Of a stretch of DNA of 64,000 nt, positions 23,519 through 35,718 are shown one piece after another. This stretch comes from Thozetella sp. PMI_491 (Eukaryota; Ascomycota; Sordariomycetes; Chaetosphaeriales; Chaetosphaeriaceae): the NCBI GenBank assembly GCA_021432635.1, contig MU270033.1, positions 328,649 to 392,648 of the forward strand. Direction: 5' to 3'. Under the pieces are notes generated by a model. It saw only the letters and a program-made list of their open reading frames with translations. It did not search any database and was not told the origin of the DNA. The translations under genes and the position numbers were made by a program. Position 1 is the first letter of the stretch, and each line of letters starts with the position of its first letter.

Positions 23519-24289
23519 TTAGTTCTTGTCGTCGTAGCCCAGGCCCTTCCTCACCTCCCGCCTCCGCCGGAGCTCGTCCCGCTGGAACTGCGCATCGTCT
23601 GTGTCGGGCATGTCGAACTTGTGGTTGAAGACGCTCCCGGGCGCCACCAGCTTGTCGCGGCTCTCCCACACGTCCTCGCTGCTGGGCTGCCCGCCGCCGT
23701 ACTTGGCCGCCTCCTTGGCCCGGTAATGCTCCTTGATCGCCGCCGCCCGCAGCTCCGGCGCGAAGCTGCGCGTCCGCATGCAGAACCAGAAGTCGTCCCA
23801 CAGCTCCGTGCACGACCGCACCCCACCGTACCGGTACACGGCGTTCCACTGCGCACCGGCCGTGTGGCAGTGCCACGCGTAGTCGAACGCGTCCCGGCAC
23901 GACATGGTGGTCGGGATGGACTCCTCAGACATGGCCAGGGATGCGGCCGAGCGCTCACGCGGCCGGGCCTGCGGGCCCGCTGTCGTGGGTGCTGAGGCGG
24001 CGGCTGTGGCAGCTGCAGGCGGGCTCGGGGAAGGAGAGCTGCCCCAGGAGAACCAGGAGGAGGCAGTCGGCTTGGGTGCGATAGGTGTGGGTTGGGCAGG
24101 AGCTGGGGGCGGCTGCTTCTTGGCCCCGGGGTTCACTTCGTCCTGCAGCATCTCCCAGAACTTGGCCAGCTCACGGTCGGCATTGTCTGGCTTGGAAGGC
24201 GCGGCGGGGGCGACAGGCTGAGTGGGGAGGGCCGATGAGGGGGCGGCGGCCTTGGAGGCGTCCGGAGACGATTGCCAGAACCAGCCCAT
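23519..24289 (-). CDS. EMI1-like twin-CX9C protein (DUF3128)
   Basis: Single exon, 256 residues. The first 120 residues are Pro/Ala/Ser-rich and of low complexity. The folded part is a DUF3128 domain: CRDAFDYAWHC and CTELWDDFWFC are two CX9C motifs separated by a YRYGGVRS stretch, expected to form a disulfide-linked helical hairpin as in proteins imported by the Mia40 relay of the mitochondrial intermembrane space. The yeast relative Emi1 is needed for early meiotic gene induction and for normal mitochondrial DNA and respiration. A charged, Arg-rich tail ends the protein. Start ATG 24289 begins MGWFWQSS. The molecular activity is unknown; the family assignment is secure. Confidence 0.88.
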   Translation of the reverse strand: MGWFWQSSPDASKAAAPSSALPTQPVAPAAPSKPDNADRELAKFWEMLQDEVNPGAKKQPPPAPAQPTPIAPKPTASSWFSWGSSPSPSPPAAATAAASAPTTAGPQARPRERSAASLAMSEESIPTTMSCRDAFDYAWHCHTAGAQWNAVYRYGGVRSCTELWDDFWFCMRTRSFAPELRAAAIKEHYRAKEAAKYGGGQPSSEDVWESRDKLVAPGSVFNHKFDMPDTDDAQFQRDELRRRREVRKGLGYDDKN

Positions 24290-25184
24290 TGCGGAGGAAT
24301 GTCGTTCTCGCGAGGCGCGTGCAGGCAGAAGAATTGCGTCGGATCTGGGGGTTCGAGGATCGAGGATCGAGGATTGCCTGTCGGGGGAGGCGGCGAGAAT
24401 GAGGAGGACTGGGAGAGGGGGGAGAGAGTGGCAAGGGGGGAAATAGGGAGGGGAGCCCGGTTTTCGACACCGAACGACGAAAGTGAGGGGCAGGCACTAC
24501 AACAGCAGAGCAGCAGTGAGGAGAAGATGCGGGCGGGCCAGTCTCGTGATGGCCATCCCGCGCCTCAGAGACAGCAGCAGCCAGAGCGCAGACTCTGGTC
24601 GACCAATGGTGGGGCCGCACCCCAAGCTCTGGGGCCCGCTTTTTGCCTGACGTGGGGCGGGAGCGGGAGCTTACTTGGCAGGACGGCTCCCACACTTAAG
24701 CAACCTTTCGACGACCTCGTACGGTTATCACCTGTAGTCATGCCGTTAAAAAAAGATGAATATTGTCGCGAAACAGGAAGGCTTGTCCTGGCTAGATAGA
24801 GCAGCCGTGTAGATGAGCACCTAATTGCGAGCCAGCGGGGCCATTACAAGCCAATTGGCCCATCAAAGCTAACTGGACTACTACTAGCAGGTCCATGTTC
24901 CATGTTCCGTGGCACAGAAAGAACACGCACAGGAGAGGATCAAAGTGTTCATCTAAACTGGTCATAATAGCGCAGCCATTAATTCAAGACACATAGGTCC
25001 GTCTAGATAGTCTAGCTAGTGTGGCATCTGCCAACGGGTAATAATACTTCTCAGCTGAGGCTCGTCCATGATTCTGATAATATAAAATCCGCAATCCCGA
25101 AACGCCATAGGTGGCGGCCTCTTGATGCCTCAACGGCGCCTCCCCTCTACCGTCCAATGCAACGTCTTGCTTTGGCCTATTGGC
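24290..25184. other. Intergenic, EMI1-like promoter
   Basis: 895 bases holding the EMI1-like promoter (left, G+C-rich) and the 3' end of the channel gene (right, A+T-richer). No gene recognised. Confidence 0.5.
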
Positions 25185-28005
25185 TTAGGACCTTCCGCCC
25201 TGGTACTGATTCTGTCCCGGGTACTGAGGCTGGCCCTGTGCCTGCGACCGGCTCACGCTCGCGCCACGCGGCCGGTTACCCGATGTAGGAACGGTAGGCG
25301 CGCTCTGGAGGGGATGAGTGCCGTCCGGCCCAACGCCCCCCTGGTAGGCGGTGGGATACGCCTGCTCAGTAGGGAACACGGTGTAGGGGTTGTAGCCGCC
25401 ACCTGCCTGTCGCTCCACGTCGAAGGACTGGTTGCGCGCGCTCGACGACGTCCTTGTCACCTGAACCGCGGGCATGTCGGCCGTTGGCATGGGCGGCAGC
25501 GTGTCGCCGGCCTTCCGCCGTCCGCGCTGGGACTGGTTGGACGCCAAATTACGGCCCGACGAGCCCCGGCCCACGCTAGGCTGTGCGCTGAGCGGGCTAT
25601 CGTAGCCCCAGTCATCAACGGCGTCGGCCAGAGGGTTGCGGGTGTTGAGTTCGTCGGCGGCTGCCTCCTCAGCCCGAAGGGTAGCACTGCTCTGTTTCCG
25701 GCTGGGCTCGTTTCCGCCAGTCTGGTTCGACAGCTTAGCAGCTTTTTTGTCGGTGTCGACCTTAGAGCGGGTGTTCGAAGCCCAGTCGTCGGAGACAGCC
25801 ACACTGTAGCTCGGGTTGGTCGGTCCACCGAGAGCCTCACCACCGCCACCAGGAGCGTGAATGGGCACGCGCTTCATGGCCAGGGTGAGACCGCAGATGA
25901 ACTTGGACCGGCGGGTGGCACGGACGCCGTCGTTGTGCCAGTTGGACTTGTGCTTGATCGCAATCTTCAGGTTGAGCTTGTCGAGGTCGCCAACACCGCC
26001 GATGCCGATGCCCACGTCGGGCTGGAAGTCCCTAGAGTTCTCGGGAGCACGCACGAACTTCTCCATCTCCAGACGCAGCAGCTCGATGTCCTCGAAAGTG
26101 GTGTCGAACGCCACATTGATGTCAAGCACCTCCTTCATAGCCTTACTGCGGGTGACGTTCTCAATCCACAAGTTGTTCAGGGTGATGTTGGGCACCTGCA
26201 CGACCTGGTTCTTGTCGATCCGGGTGAAGACAGTGAACAGCAGCGAGATCTTCTCCACGATCAGCTGCTCCTTCTCGGGTCCGGTGATGTCTACCCGGTC
26301 GCCAACGTCGTACGGGTGCTTGACAAACAGAAAGATGCAAGAGCCAAGGAACTCCTGTGTGGTGACGGCGAAGACAAATGACAGTGACAACAGGGTAGTA
26401 CCAGCTGTGGTGAGCGTCGCGATGAAGCTGCTCTGGAAGACGGCAACTGTGGCAGATGTTAGAGCAAAATCCTCCCCTCCAAAAACGAGCCAGTCGATCG
26501 GGATACTTACGGAAGATGATGACCACGATGATCAGCACCACGAAGAGCAGGATCTCGTCAAAGACCCTCAACGCCTGGCCGATATCCTTCATGCTGTTCG
26601 CGATGGCCTTGCGCTCCTTACCAATGTCGACCACCTTGCGGATCATCTCGTCCAGCTCGATGTCGCCATTTCCATCGGCATCGATGGCCGCGAAGCACTC
26701 CTCGGCATCCTCCTTGTGGGCAGGGCCGAGGACTTCAATGATGTCGTCCACGGAGAGCGAGTCGCTACCCTCGACGACGAAGGACATCCAGATACGGCGG
26801 GCCAGAGCCTCCGAAGAGCGCAGCTTCTCGAGCGCCTCCACCACGACCGAGTGCGCCGAGTTGGGGTTGAAGACTTGCTTGCCGGTGATCTCAGAAGCGA
26901 TATTGCCAAAAACCGAGGTAAGCTTGTCACCGAAGCGGCCGACGTCACCGATCAGGCGCATAGGAGTGACGGAGCCATTGCGGCGATGGCCCCGCTTGCC
27001 TCCCGACAATATCATATCGAGACTATCGTTGATGACATAGTCCTCTTCCATGAACTCGGGGCAGTACATGGGGAAGAGGGTGCGCGAGGCATCGTAGAGC
27101 AGTCCGAGCAGGTGTACTTCACGCTTCGAGTCCTTGATGCGGTTGGCGAACGACCGCTGGTGATATGAGATACTGATGAGCTGTACGATGGTCTTCTCCA
27201 CTAGCAGGACGGCCGATGCCAGGAACAGGGAGAGCAGGATGCGCTTGATGGTGTCAACCCACTGAAAGGCGTCGTTGGTGAAGAAAAACTTGAAGGTGAG
27301 CCACGAGGCGAGCCCCCAGAAGAAGAAAGACAAGGGGATCTCAAGGGCGCCAAGCACGGCGGCGTACTTGCGGGTTCCGGAGCTGACGACACCGCAGAAG
27401 AACATGAAGATGGGCGGGAGCAGGTGGGCGACGACCTTCCCGACCCAGAGCGAAAGCCAGGCGATCTCGATCCAGAGGAACAGCATGAACAGACTGGGGC
27501 CTTTCTGGGTCACGTTGCCGTTTTCATCCTTGATGTCGCCGACGGTGATGCGGTCCTTCGGGGACGGGTTGGTGTCGGCGTTGAAGGGCGGGCCGGTGAT
27601 GGGGAGCACAATGAGGGGCACAGCTAGGGCGGCGGCCACTGGCACGACGTAGACGAGGTACCGGGTGACGACCGAGAAGTTGATGATCTTGTTGTAGAAC
27701 TTTCCCATGGCGTTCAGCTCTATGCTCTCGCTGCCGCCGGTCCCTGCCCTCGACAGGTCCTTCTGGACCCGCCGGCGGCCAGCAGGACCGGAGCCCCCCT
27801 TCCTCTTGAAGAGGCCGCGCTTCTCGGAATCTCCGTTCTCGCCCATATCGACGGCCTGGAAGGTGGTTTGGTTCGGCTTTCGGGAGCCCGAGCTGGCGTT
27901 GCTGCGGACGGTGGAGAGAGGAATCTCAGTGTCGCCGCTGGCGGCGTTGCCGCTGAGGGGCATAAATCCCATGGCAGATGGCGATCTGGGGGACCTCAGA
28001 GACAT
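25185..28005 (-). CDS. EF-hand MscS-family mechanosensitive channel
   Basis: Two exons, 28005-26511 and 26446-25185 (intron 64 bases), give 918 residues. After a charged cytosolic N-terminus come several membrane spans (for example YLVYVVPVAAALAVPLIVL, LFMLFLWIEIAWLSLWVG and LLSLFLASAVLLVEKTIV). A Ca-binding EF-hand loop DADGNGDIELDEM lies near residue 442, then the pore-lining block FIATLTTAGTTLLSL and the MscS beta-domain FVKHPYDVGDRVDI. The last 270 residues are a disordered Ser/Gln/Pro-rich tail. This layout matches fission-yeast Msy1/Msy2, ER-membrane channels that manage calcium during hypo-osmotic shock. The location and role here are inferred from those relatives. The splice joins VVIIFLAVFQSSFIA in the correct frame. 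Confidence 0.92.
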
Positions 28006-30449
28006 TGGCGGGAGGGTCTCACGATGTGAGTCAGCCTCTTCTCGTTAGCGAGGCGTGCGGGTTCGCGTCCAGAGACAAAGTATGCGGTGGAATGTAGGGA
28101 AGCTCGGCGCAGGCGCGATGGCGGCGGGACCGAGATGAAGAAATATGGAAAGCAGGGCTCCTGGCCACGAGCAGACAGGGACACAAAGAAATAACGAGAG
28201 TGAGGTGATAGGAAACGGTGAACCAAGGCACGCCGCGAACCAACGGACGTTACAGAGGCCACCAACACTGGAGGGAGGGGGTATAGGGAAGGATGAAGAG
28301 AAGGAAGGGGGGATCGAGGGTCCCAGGGGCGGGATTCGCGAACTTTTTGTCGAGGGCGTTAACGGGCGGCCCTGGAGCTTCTACACGCACTGTAGCAAAC
28401 TGTAGTGCCATCGAAGGCGGCGCTGTCCGCACTGTGACCTATCCCTTTCCGGACAGGTGGGGGGCCTTCAGCTGGGTGCATCGCAAGTCGATTTCCACGC
28501 TCACGTTCCCGGGGGGCCAGATGCATGACGACTCTCTCTCCCAGTCATCACCTCACGTATCACATGGAAAGACACTATGGAAGTTTCCGTGACATTGTAC
28601 AATTTTTTTTTTACAATATTTCTTGCACAATTTTGGCTCCATATTTTCGATCCAGAGGGTCCAGAGGCACGCAATTGAGAGCTATGATGGAGGTGCGCGG
28701 CGGACGCGCAAAGACGAAGCCTCGGTGCTCGTAATAGCCCCCCCAAGCTAGCGAGCATGACAGCATACAGTGGATTTAGCGCGCTGCCAGCTGCGGGCCG
28801 GTGGGTGCTGTGGCCTCCGACCAAGTGGTTCTGAAAAGGGGGGGGAGGGGACCTGGCGGCAGGCTTTGTCCCTACCCGTGGCGTTGGTGGGCAAGTGTGG
28901 GTACGGCACTGCACAAACTCAATTCAGGGGTCCGCCGCCGACCCAATGGCAGACCCCCTGGCCTGGGCCCCGCGGGCGGCGTCAGCCACTCGTGAGATGC
29001 AAAACGGCTAGCAGCGCTGTTCCCTGTTTCAGGTTCCTGCAGCCCCTGTTCGTGGTTGGCTTTCCTGCGCCATTGTTGGCCCGCCGCGCGCCGGGAGGAG
29101 CGAGCATATCCAGGAAACGGTGCTGACCCTTCATCTAAATTTACGATTGAGCAAGCTCGCCTGTTCAAGGCAGCCAGCCAAACCCAAGGGAAGTGCAGGT
29201 GTGCCCTGCACGAAGGGACAGAGAAAAAAAAAAAAGATTGCATGCGACGTCGAGTAGTAACGACTAGCGAAAGGCGAGAACCATCCAAGTTTCTCTCTGA
29301 GAGGAATACGAAGCGAAAAGAATAAAAATAAAACCCAAGGGCCGCCGTCCAGTAGGAAGCGAGAGCCACCGAGAGAACTGGTGCTCCACCATTCACGCAA
29401 ACCCAGGACCCCGCCACCATGCCGCTCACTGCCACACGGCGAGACTCTGCCTCGACTGGGTTCAAGGCGCCGGAGGAGGCGACTAGTTGCTGCTGTTGGC
29501 CGTCCCTCGGTGTTCCTCTGTGGCTAACCCGAAAGTAAACTTTTTTTGGTTTTTTTGCGCGGAGGCCTTGGAGGAACGCGCTATTACGTCTCACTTAGAC
29601 AGCGCCGAGTGGGCGGATGGCGCGAGCGAAGGAAAAGAGCACATCCCCGAGCGAGAAAAAAAAAATTTAAACAAAACAAATGCCACGACTTGCAGCTCTG
29701 CGAGGGCCCACGACCGCCGCGTAACGCTGGTACGGTCTGCATGCTCCCAGGGGCAGGCTCAATTCCTGCGATGCATCTTGGCGTGTCTGCGGCTGTCGTG
29801 CCCGTCCCCTTTTTGTCCCTTTCTGTCCCTCTTCCCCCCTCTGGCACATGCTCCGGGCAGGGCTGTCCCCCCCAGGCTCAGGCTCAGCCGATCCCATCGA
29901 TGGGATCACCCACCTGCATTGATGCCGTGCGGCACTCTGACGGGTTGGCGAGGTTAAGGGGGGTGGAGACGGGAGCGAGGATCTCTCTAAGAGAATCGAG
30001 AGGGGGAGTTCGTGCCTGCTCTGGTGTGACGGCGGGAAGCCGAAGCAGCAGGCAATATCAGGCCGTCCTATTGAAACGCCGCGAGGCTCCTCCGCCGTGG
30101 ACACCCGCAAAAGTCGAATTGAAACACGCAGTCTCCCCATTTTGTTTTTCCTTTCTTTTCTCTCTACCGGCAGGAGTGTCGCCATCGTACGTGTTTGGTC
30201 AGGGGCTGCAGACAGCGCCCCCCGGGCGCCGGCTCCGGACGTCTCAGCGGCACTTGTTGGCAGCGTAATACTTAATAGTCCCTAGTACAAAAAGACTGTG
30301 CGTCCCAGTGGGCACAGCCAACAGTGCAATCGGACAGGGAGGAGAGTGGCAGTGGCAGAGGGTAAACGACTGTCACACAACCTTAATCTCCATCCCTGCC
30401 CATCTGCCAGCCACTGTCAGGTTGCTGTAACATGAGATGCGTACCAAGC

Positions 30450-30623
30450 TCATCTTGGGGCGGTAGTGTTCTTCGGGTAGCGCTGATCCGCGTAGTCCCC
30501 TGGGGGGGCCTTGCCGAGACCGAAATGGTTGAAGATCTCATCCTCCACCGCGAAGCCCGCCAGTGCTGACCGATTCGGCACGATCTCCGCTAGGGAGCCG
30601 CAGTCTCGCAATCGCAAGGGATA
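30450..30623 (-). pseudogene. Coding-like fragment, possible lone exon or relic
   Basis: 57 codons on the minus strand from a CTGCAG acceptor-like site to a TGA, with high G+C at third positions and a protein-like pattern (AEIVPNRSALAGFAVEDEIF, then HFGLGKAPPGDYADQRYP). There is no in-frame ATG, so it would be an internal or last exon, or the remnant of a gene. No family recognised and no clear partner exon found. It may also be chance. Confidence 0.25.
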
Positions 30624-31247
30624 CTGCAGAGTCACGATAGGAGCCTAGCTCTCTAGGCTCAGCTGCTGACGGGTTTTGCAAGGTTGCCAGATTCAATTGT
30701 CAGTCCGCAATTTTGGTCCTCATACGTATGTACTTGCGCTGGTGCTCACTCCGGGCAGGGCGCCCTCGGCGGGAGGAGAACCAACCGAGCCAACAAGTGG
30801 CGTCTCCCGAAAGGAGCCCTGGTGGGTAAAGTTGCCTTGCTTGTCCCAACAAGCCGTGCACACGACTACCACGTACTACTGGTGCGCACGTCACTGGCCG
30901 CGAATTGCGATCTGCCCGGAAAACCGGCCGGCCGCGGCACGTTGGCCCACGCCGGCCTGCCGCTGCCAAGCGGGAGCTGCTTAGGCGCCGCGAGTGGGGC
31001 GCGCCGGCGACGCCTCCTACGTCGTCGCCAGCTGCTGAATACGAATGAGCGGGCCCATGCGAGGGGCGCCGATGAACCTGCTCCGGCTGCATATGTCAGG
31101 AGCCAGCGCACCACGAGCGCTGATCGGCGGCCCACATGGGCGCGAGCTCGAGAGGCTCAGGGGCGCGGCCGTCTCCCCAAGATCGCCTCGGGTGGTCGGC
31201 CTGCTGCCCGAGATCGCGTCGGGACGTGGTGCTGCACTATGAGTGAA

Positions 31248-31261
31248 TTTTTTTTTTTTTT
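31248..31261. repeat. T14 homopolymer
   Basis: Run of 14 T. It is typical slippage-prone intergenic sequence with no assigned role. Confidence 0.9.
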
Positions 31262-33575
31262 CCTGGCGTCCGCCTAAACCGCAGTCTATGACAACCCAAA
31301 AATACCATGGCCTGGTGGGTCGTTCGTCTCTCGTGAGTGCTGTATATTTAGTTGTCTTGGAGTGTCTCGGGCTCGTTAATGCGCTGAAGAGACCAAGTAC
31401 GGGCAACTCGGTCCAAGCCCCCACCCCCTTTTTGTATGAGGCTGATGGACTAAAGGGTTACGACCACAGGCTTGTCATCCCAACTTCGTAAGACACATTA
31501 ATGCGCCAGGCACCGGCAAGTGCGGGAGCAGGCGCCGTCGCACCCCAGTGGCGAGCCACTAAGGCGTGAGCGGGCTACGGCATGCACGCCGACCACGCTT
31601 CCCACCCCTCGGGCCGAGTCGAGGCATGGACTCGCCCAACCTCGCCCATTCTCCGCCATTCAGGGCCATGTCGTCTGCAGCCGTCACACTTTTCGTCTTC
31701 AACGTGCTTGCCTACTGTGTGACGTGATCTGGCTGGTCTTCGACGAGATGGCCCTGGCACTTGGTGAAGTCATCTCGATCCAAGGGGGGATCGGCGCTGC
31801 GGGGCCACAGGACTACGCGAACGCAAACGGATCGGGCCAGGAGGCGAGGGTTGGGCCTCATCGCAGATTTCCAATTTTGAGGGAAGCAGCCTATCCTTCA
31901 TCAAGTTCTCATCACGCAGTCTCCTGCTAGCTTGTTTGTGAGGCTCCTCGTGGTGTTCCGTGGTACAGTTGATGAGACATCAATGGCGTGCGTCGTGCAA
32001 GCTCTGTGCCCTTAATCAACTTGAGACTGTATGTTCACCTTGTTTAGCATACGGGAACTCCGATGGTTATGGGTCTGAGGACATGTCTTAACTCTGTAGA
32101 CCTGCTCGTGGATTGTCCTCCTCCAACTAGACGCTATGGTGCGAATTTGGCCGATGACCAAAGCTTGCCTGCTTCCAAACGGCGTTCTTTCTCATAATTT
32201 AGGCCAATCTTCTAAATATTTAGGCCCTCGTTAGGCTAAACTCAAAGACAGACGCGATTATACCAGTCTTAGACCTCTCACGACGGCTGTGAAGCAGCTT
32301 TCCTGAAAGGTCGACATCTCGTCAGGGTTTGATTAAGCAGTCTACCCTCATCAGTATTGGTGGTACACTTGCCATTGATCTAGAATTCCTATCCCCTAAA
32401 TGTCTTAGACATGCGTGGCGAGAGAGTTGATCTAGCCAGCAGAGACAAATGAGAGACGTCGTATCGAGGGAGAGGACGCAAGTGTCACCCAGGTCGACAT
32501 CAAAGATGGTTACAGGCTTCGAAGGTCAATTCTCGTACGTATTACAAAAAGAAACAGAAGCATCGAAAATGTGTCCAGTCAATGATAGTCCCAACTCTCG
32601 CCTCCCGTTAGCTGATTAAGTATTAACGAGCACAGAGTCTGAGAGATGACCTAATATTGTCCTCACCACAACCAAGGACGAAATGCAGTAATCAAGAATG
32701 AGCACCTGACGTAGCACCGCCTTATAAAACTACACACACCCAATTTATCAAGCTAGTAGCGCCCCCGCGGCCCTTGACCAGCCTTTTAAGAATCCCAGGA
32801 AGCTGCTGGTGGTAGGTAAGAGATCCTAAGCAAGCTGCCTCGCTTTGCTTGCTCCACCCGGAGGCTAGCCGGGGAAACTTTATGTTTTGCCTCTAATTCC
32901 AGAGACGACTGACGGAGAAAGTACCGACGGGACCGTATGGGAGCTTATACCAGTGAGCCGGTTCCTGGCTCTGATGCTGAAGTGCGCGCAGAAGAGCAAG
33001 ATGAAGGGCAGGTGGTAGGGCAGGAGCAAGAGTAGGAGCAAGAGCATTGCGATGCCGAATAGTTGGGTGTGAGGCCATCACAAGAAGGGTTCGCTGCCTT
33101 TTCTTGCTTTACTTGTCCTTGTCCCGTTTTATATCTACGCTCGTTCGTTTTAGTATTTATCTACAACACATAGTCACTCCTTTTTTGTTTAAGCTGAAGA
33201 ATTCACTATTCTATCAATCAAGCAGCTATTCCTCATCTTGAGTTTCGACGAGGATAAAATCCGTACTGACTCGTATCTAAGTGTGAACCTCTAGAAGGTA
33301 GACGACGTTGATTTTTTGCCAAGACTCCGTTTTAGCGACCAGTGAAAGGGTAGGTGTGGTGGACCTTAGCCAACGGCCTGTGCACGGGCCAAGTGGGCTG
33401 TCCATACAAGGGTCCAGATTGAGGTCATAGCTTCTGTGGAGAACTAAGCTTTGCTTTCCGAGCATCTCCTGATCTTGAAGCAGAATTGGAATCTGGACCG
33501 GAACCGACCAAGGGGACGACGATGAGACCGATTAATTGACACCCTCTATCACCATTAACAAGCCTTCTCTCCAAG

Positions 33576-35165
33576 ATGCGGCCGCTACGCAGGCCATTCA
33601 CCTGCGCGCAATGCCTCGGCTCCCTTCTCCGCCGCCCGCAGCGGCCATTGCCCGCCCGAGCGCTCTCTCTCCCCCTCGCCTCTCGAGCTCTACACCAGAC
33701 GACACGCCTCGGCCACGCCTCCGTCTCGGAGACGACCCCGCTGCCCGGCGGCCGCCCCTCTATTGCGCCTAGGGCCACGATTGACACCAAGCACATCCGC
33801 CAGAACCCCGACCTCTACAAGCAGACCTGCCTCGAGCGCAACTACCCCGCCATGGCTCCCTACCCGGCGCGCATCGTCGAGCTCTTTGCCGAGTGGAAGG
33901 CCCACCAGACCGCCACGCGCCGGCTGCGCGAGCGGGCCAATCTGGTCCGCAGCCAGCTGGCCAATCCGGCCACGTCGCGCGACGCCCAGGACGGCATCGA
34001 CGCCGGCCTGCGCGGCCTGACACGCGAGCAGCTCCTTGACGAGGCCCGCGACATCAAGGCCAAGCTCAGCGGTGTAGAGGACATGGAGGCAGCTTTGACC
34101 GAGGAGATGAAGACGCTGGCGCTCGCGCTACCCAACCTGACCAGCGAAGCCACCCCGCGCGGCGAGGAGCCGCGGCTGCTGAGCTACATCAACGACCACC
34201 CGGAGCCAGGGCCACAGCCCTCTGACCGCGTGTGGCGGTCCCACGTCCACATTGGTGCGGAGCTAGGTATCCTGGACTTCGTCGCCGGCGGGACGACGAG
34301 CGGGTGGGGGTGGTACTACCTCCTCGACGAGGCTGCGCAGCTCGAGCAGGCCCTCATCTCGTACGCGCTTGCCGCGACCACGCGGGCGGGATGGGGACAG
34401 GTCAGCCCGCCCAGCGTGGTCTACAGCCACATAGCCGCGGCATGCGGGTTCCAGCCCCGCGATGCCAACGGCGAGACGCAGATCTACACGATCGGCCAGA
34501 GCGAGGAGGACGCAGCTCGCGGCAAGCCCGAGCTTTCCCTCGCCGCGACGGCCGAAATACCACTTGCGGGGATGAAGGCGAACGCAGTGCTGGACCTGGA
34601 AGCGCTCCCGCTGAAGCGGGTGGCCGTCTCGCGATGCTACCGCGCCGAGGCCGGCGGGCGCGGCGTCGAGACCAAGGGCCTGTACCGGGTGCACGAGTTC
34701 ACCAAGGTCGAGATGTTCGCCTGGACGCTGCCCGATGCCGAAGCCACCGAGGAGATTTTCGACGAGATGATCGACCTGCAGACCGAGCTACTGGGGTCGC
34801 TGGGTCTACACTGCAGGGTGCTGGAGATGCCGAGCACGGACCTGGGGGCGTCGGCGGCGCGCAAGTGCGACATCGAGGCCTTCTTCCCCTCGCGGCAGGA
34901 GCGCAACGACGGCTGGGGCGAGGTCACCAGCGCGAGCATCTGCACTGACTATCAGTCGCGCCGACTAGCGACGCGCACCAAGATTGACGGCAAATCTGTG
35001 TTCCCGTGGACCGTCAACGGGACGGCCCTTGCCGTGCCGCGCGTGCTGGCTGCCATCTTGGAGAACGGGTGGGACGAGCACAGCATGACGGTCACGATAC
35101 CCGAGGTGCTGAGGCCGTGGATGGATGGAAAGGAAAAAATTGGGCTCAAGCATCGGCTACGGTAG
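33576..35165 (+). CDS. Seryl-tRNA synthetase, mitochondrial
   Basis: Single exon, 529 residues. The first 60 residues are rich in Arg, Leu, Pro and Ala, with RALHQTTRLGHASVS, typical of a mitochondrial presequence. The N-terminal tRNA-binding coiled coil runs from about 68 to 195 (DTKHIRQNPDLYKQ to LALALPNLTSE). The class II core shows motif 2 (VSRCYRAEAGGRGVETKGLYR, then VHEFTKVEMF) and motif 3 (NGTALAVPRVLAAILENGW). It charges tRNA-Ser with serine. The targeting peptide and divergence from cytosolic SerRS indicate the mitochondrial enzyme (Dia4-like). ATG 33576 is the first in frame. Its end is convergent with the giant coiled-coil gene. Confidence 0.94.
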   Translation: MRPLRRPFTCAQCLGSLLRRPQRPLPARALSLPLASRALHQTTRLGHASVSETTPLPGGRPSIAPRATIDTKHIRQNPDLYKQTCLERNYPAMAPYPARIVELFAEWKAHQTATRRLRERANLVRSQLANPATSRDAQDGIDAGLRGLTREQLLDEARDIKAKLSGVEDMEAALTEEMKTLALALPNLTSEATPRGEEPRLLSYINDHPEPGPQPSDRVWRSHVHIGAELGILDFVAGGTTSGWGWYYLLDEAAQLEQALISYALAATTRAGWGQVSPPSVVYSHIAAACGFQPRDANGETQIYTIGQSEEDAARGKPELSLAATAEIPLAGMKANAVLDLEALPLKRVAVSRCYRAEAGGRGVETKGLYRVHEFTKVEMFAWTLPDAEATEEIFDEMIDLQTELLGSLGLHCRVLEMPSTDLGASAARKCDIEAFFPSRQERNDGWGEVTSASICTDYQSRRLATRTKIDGKSVFPWTVNGTALAVPRVLAAILENGWDEHSMTVTIPEVLRPWMDGKEKIGLKHRLR

Positions 35166-35718
35166 TTAATGAAGAAAGGGGGGCGCTAGCGATATGCCAG
35201 TGTTTGTATCAGTATTGTAAAAAGCACCATCGAATTCTATTCACTCTGTACATGAGGCGTATGTTATTTACACGGTCCCATCCTGGGCATGACACGAAAT
35301 GGTCTACGACATTCATCACAATAGAACAGAGGCAAGGTTGTAGGGCAATATCAACTTCGTTCAGAACATGCTACGGGCCATCGACGATCCTAAACTGCTT
35401 AGAGGGTATATGTCATACCTTCATGCAGCTTCGTTTCCCCCTTCCTGTCCCCGAATAAACAAGCAGACCAACACAGCTAGGTACCAGACTCCAACAACCC
35501 ATCAAGCACAGTTTGACCTCGGGAAAATGCCCGAGCCCGATCGGCACCAATCCATCGTCCCCAAAAGCGTTAACTAACGTACAAGAAGTGAAAAGGGGAG
35601 GGCGAGAGGAATCGATTATTCAATCTGCCAGCGACTCCTCGTCAGATAATGCCATATCCCGCGCCTGCCCACCTCGGCATTATTTTCCCTTGCATCAACG
35701 TCCATCTTCCTCGGGGCC
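35166..35718. other. Convergent 3' region
   Basis: 553 bases between the SerRS stop (+) and the end of the giant gene (-). Only 3' untranslated sequence is expected; nothing else was seen. Confidence 0.5.

Larger units (their letters stand above)
28006..33575. other. 5.6-kb region without a confident gene
   Basis: Left part (28-31.3 kb) is G+C-rich with homopolymer runs and holds the channel promoter; several open frames on both strands (28872-29594, 29546-30268, 30684-31277) show no domain, have Arg/Pro/Ser-rich out-of-frame character and are probably chance. Right part (31.9-33.5 kb) is A+T-richer, stop-dense and looks like decayed DNA plus the SerRS promoter. A coding-like fragment at 30450-30623 is listed separately. 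No tRNA or transposon was recognised. Confidence 0.5.

Noticed and set aside
25122-26381. 419-codon plus-strand ORF under the channel gene
   Set aside because: Antisense shadow of the conserved MscS domain and its tail.
28872-30268. Two 240-codon ORFs on opposite strands
   Set aside because: No domain, no splice support, composition of out-of-frame G+C-rich DNA.
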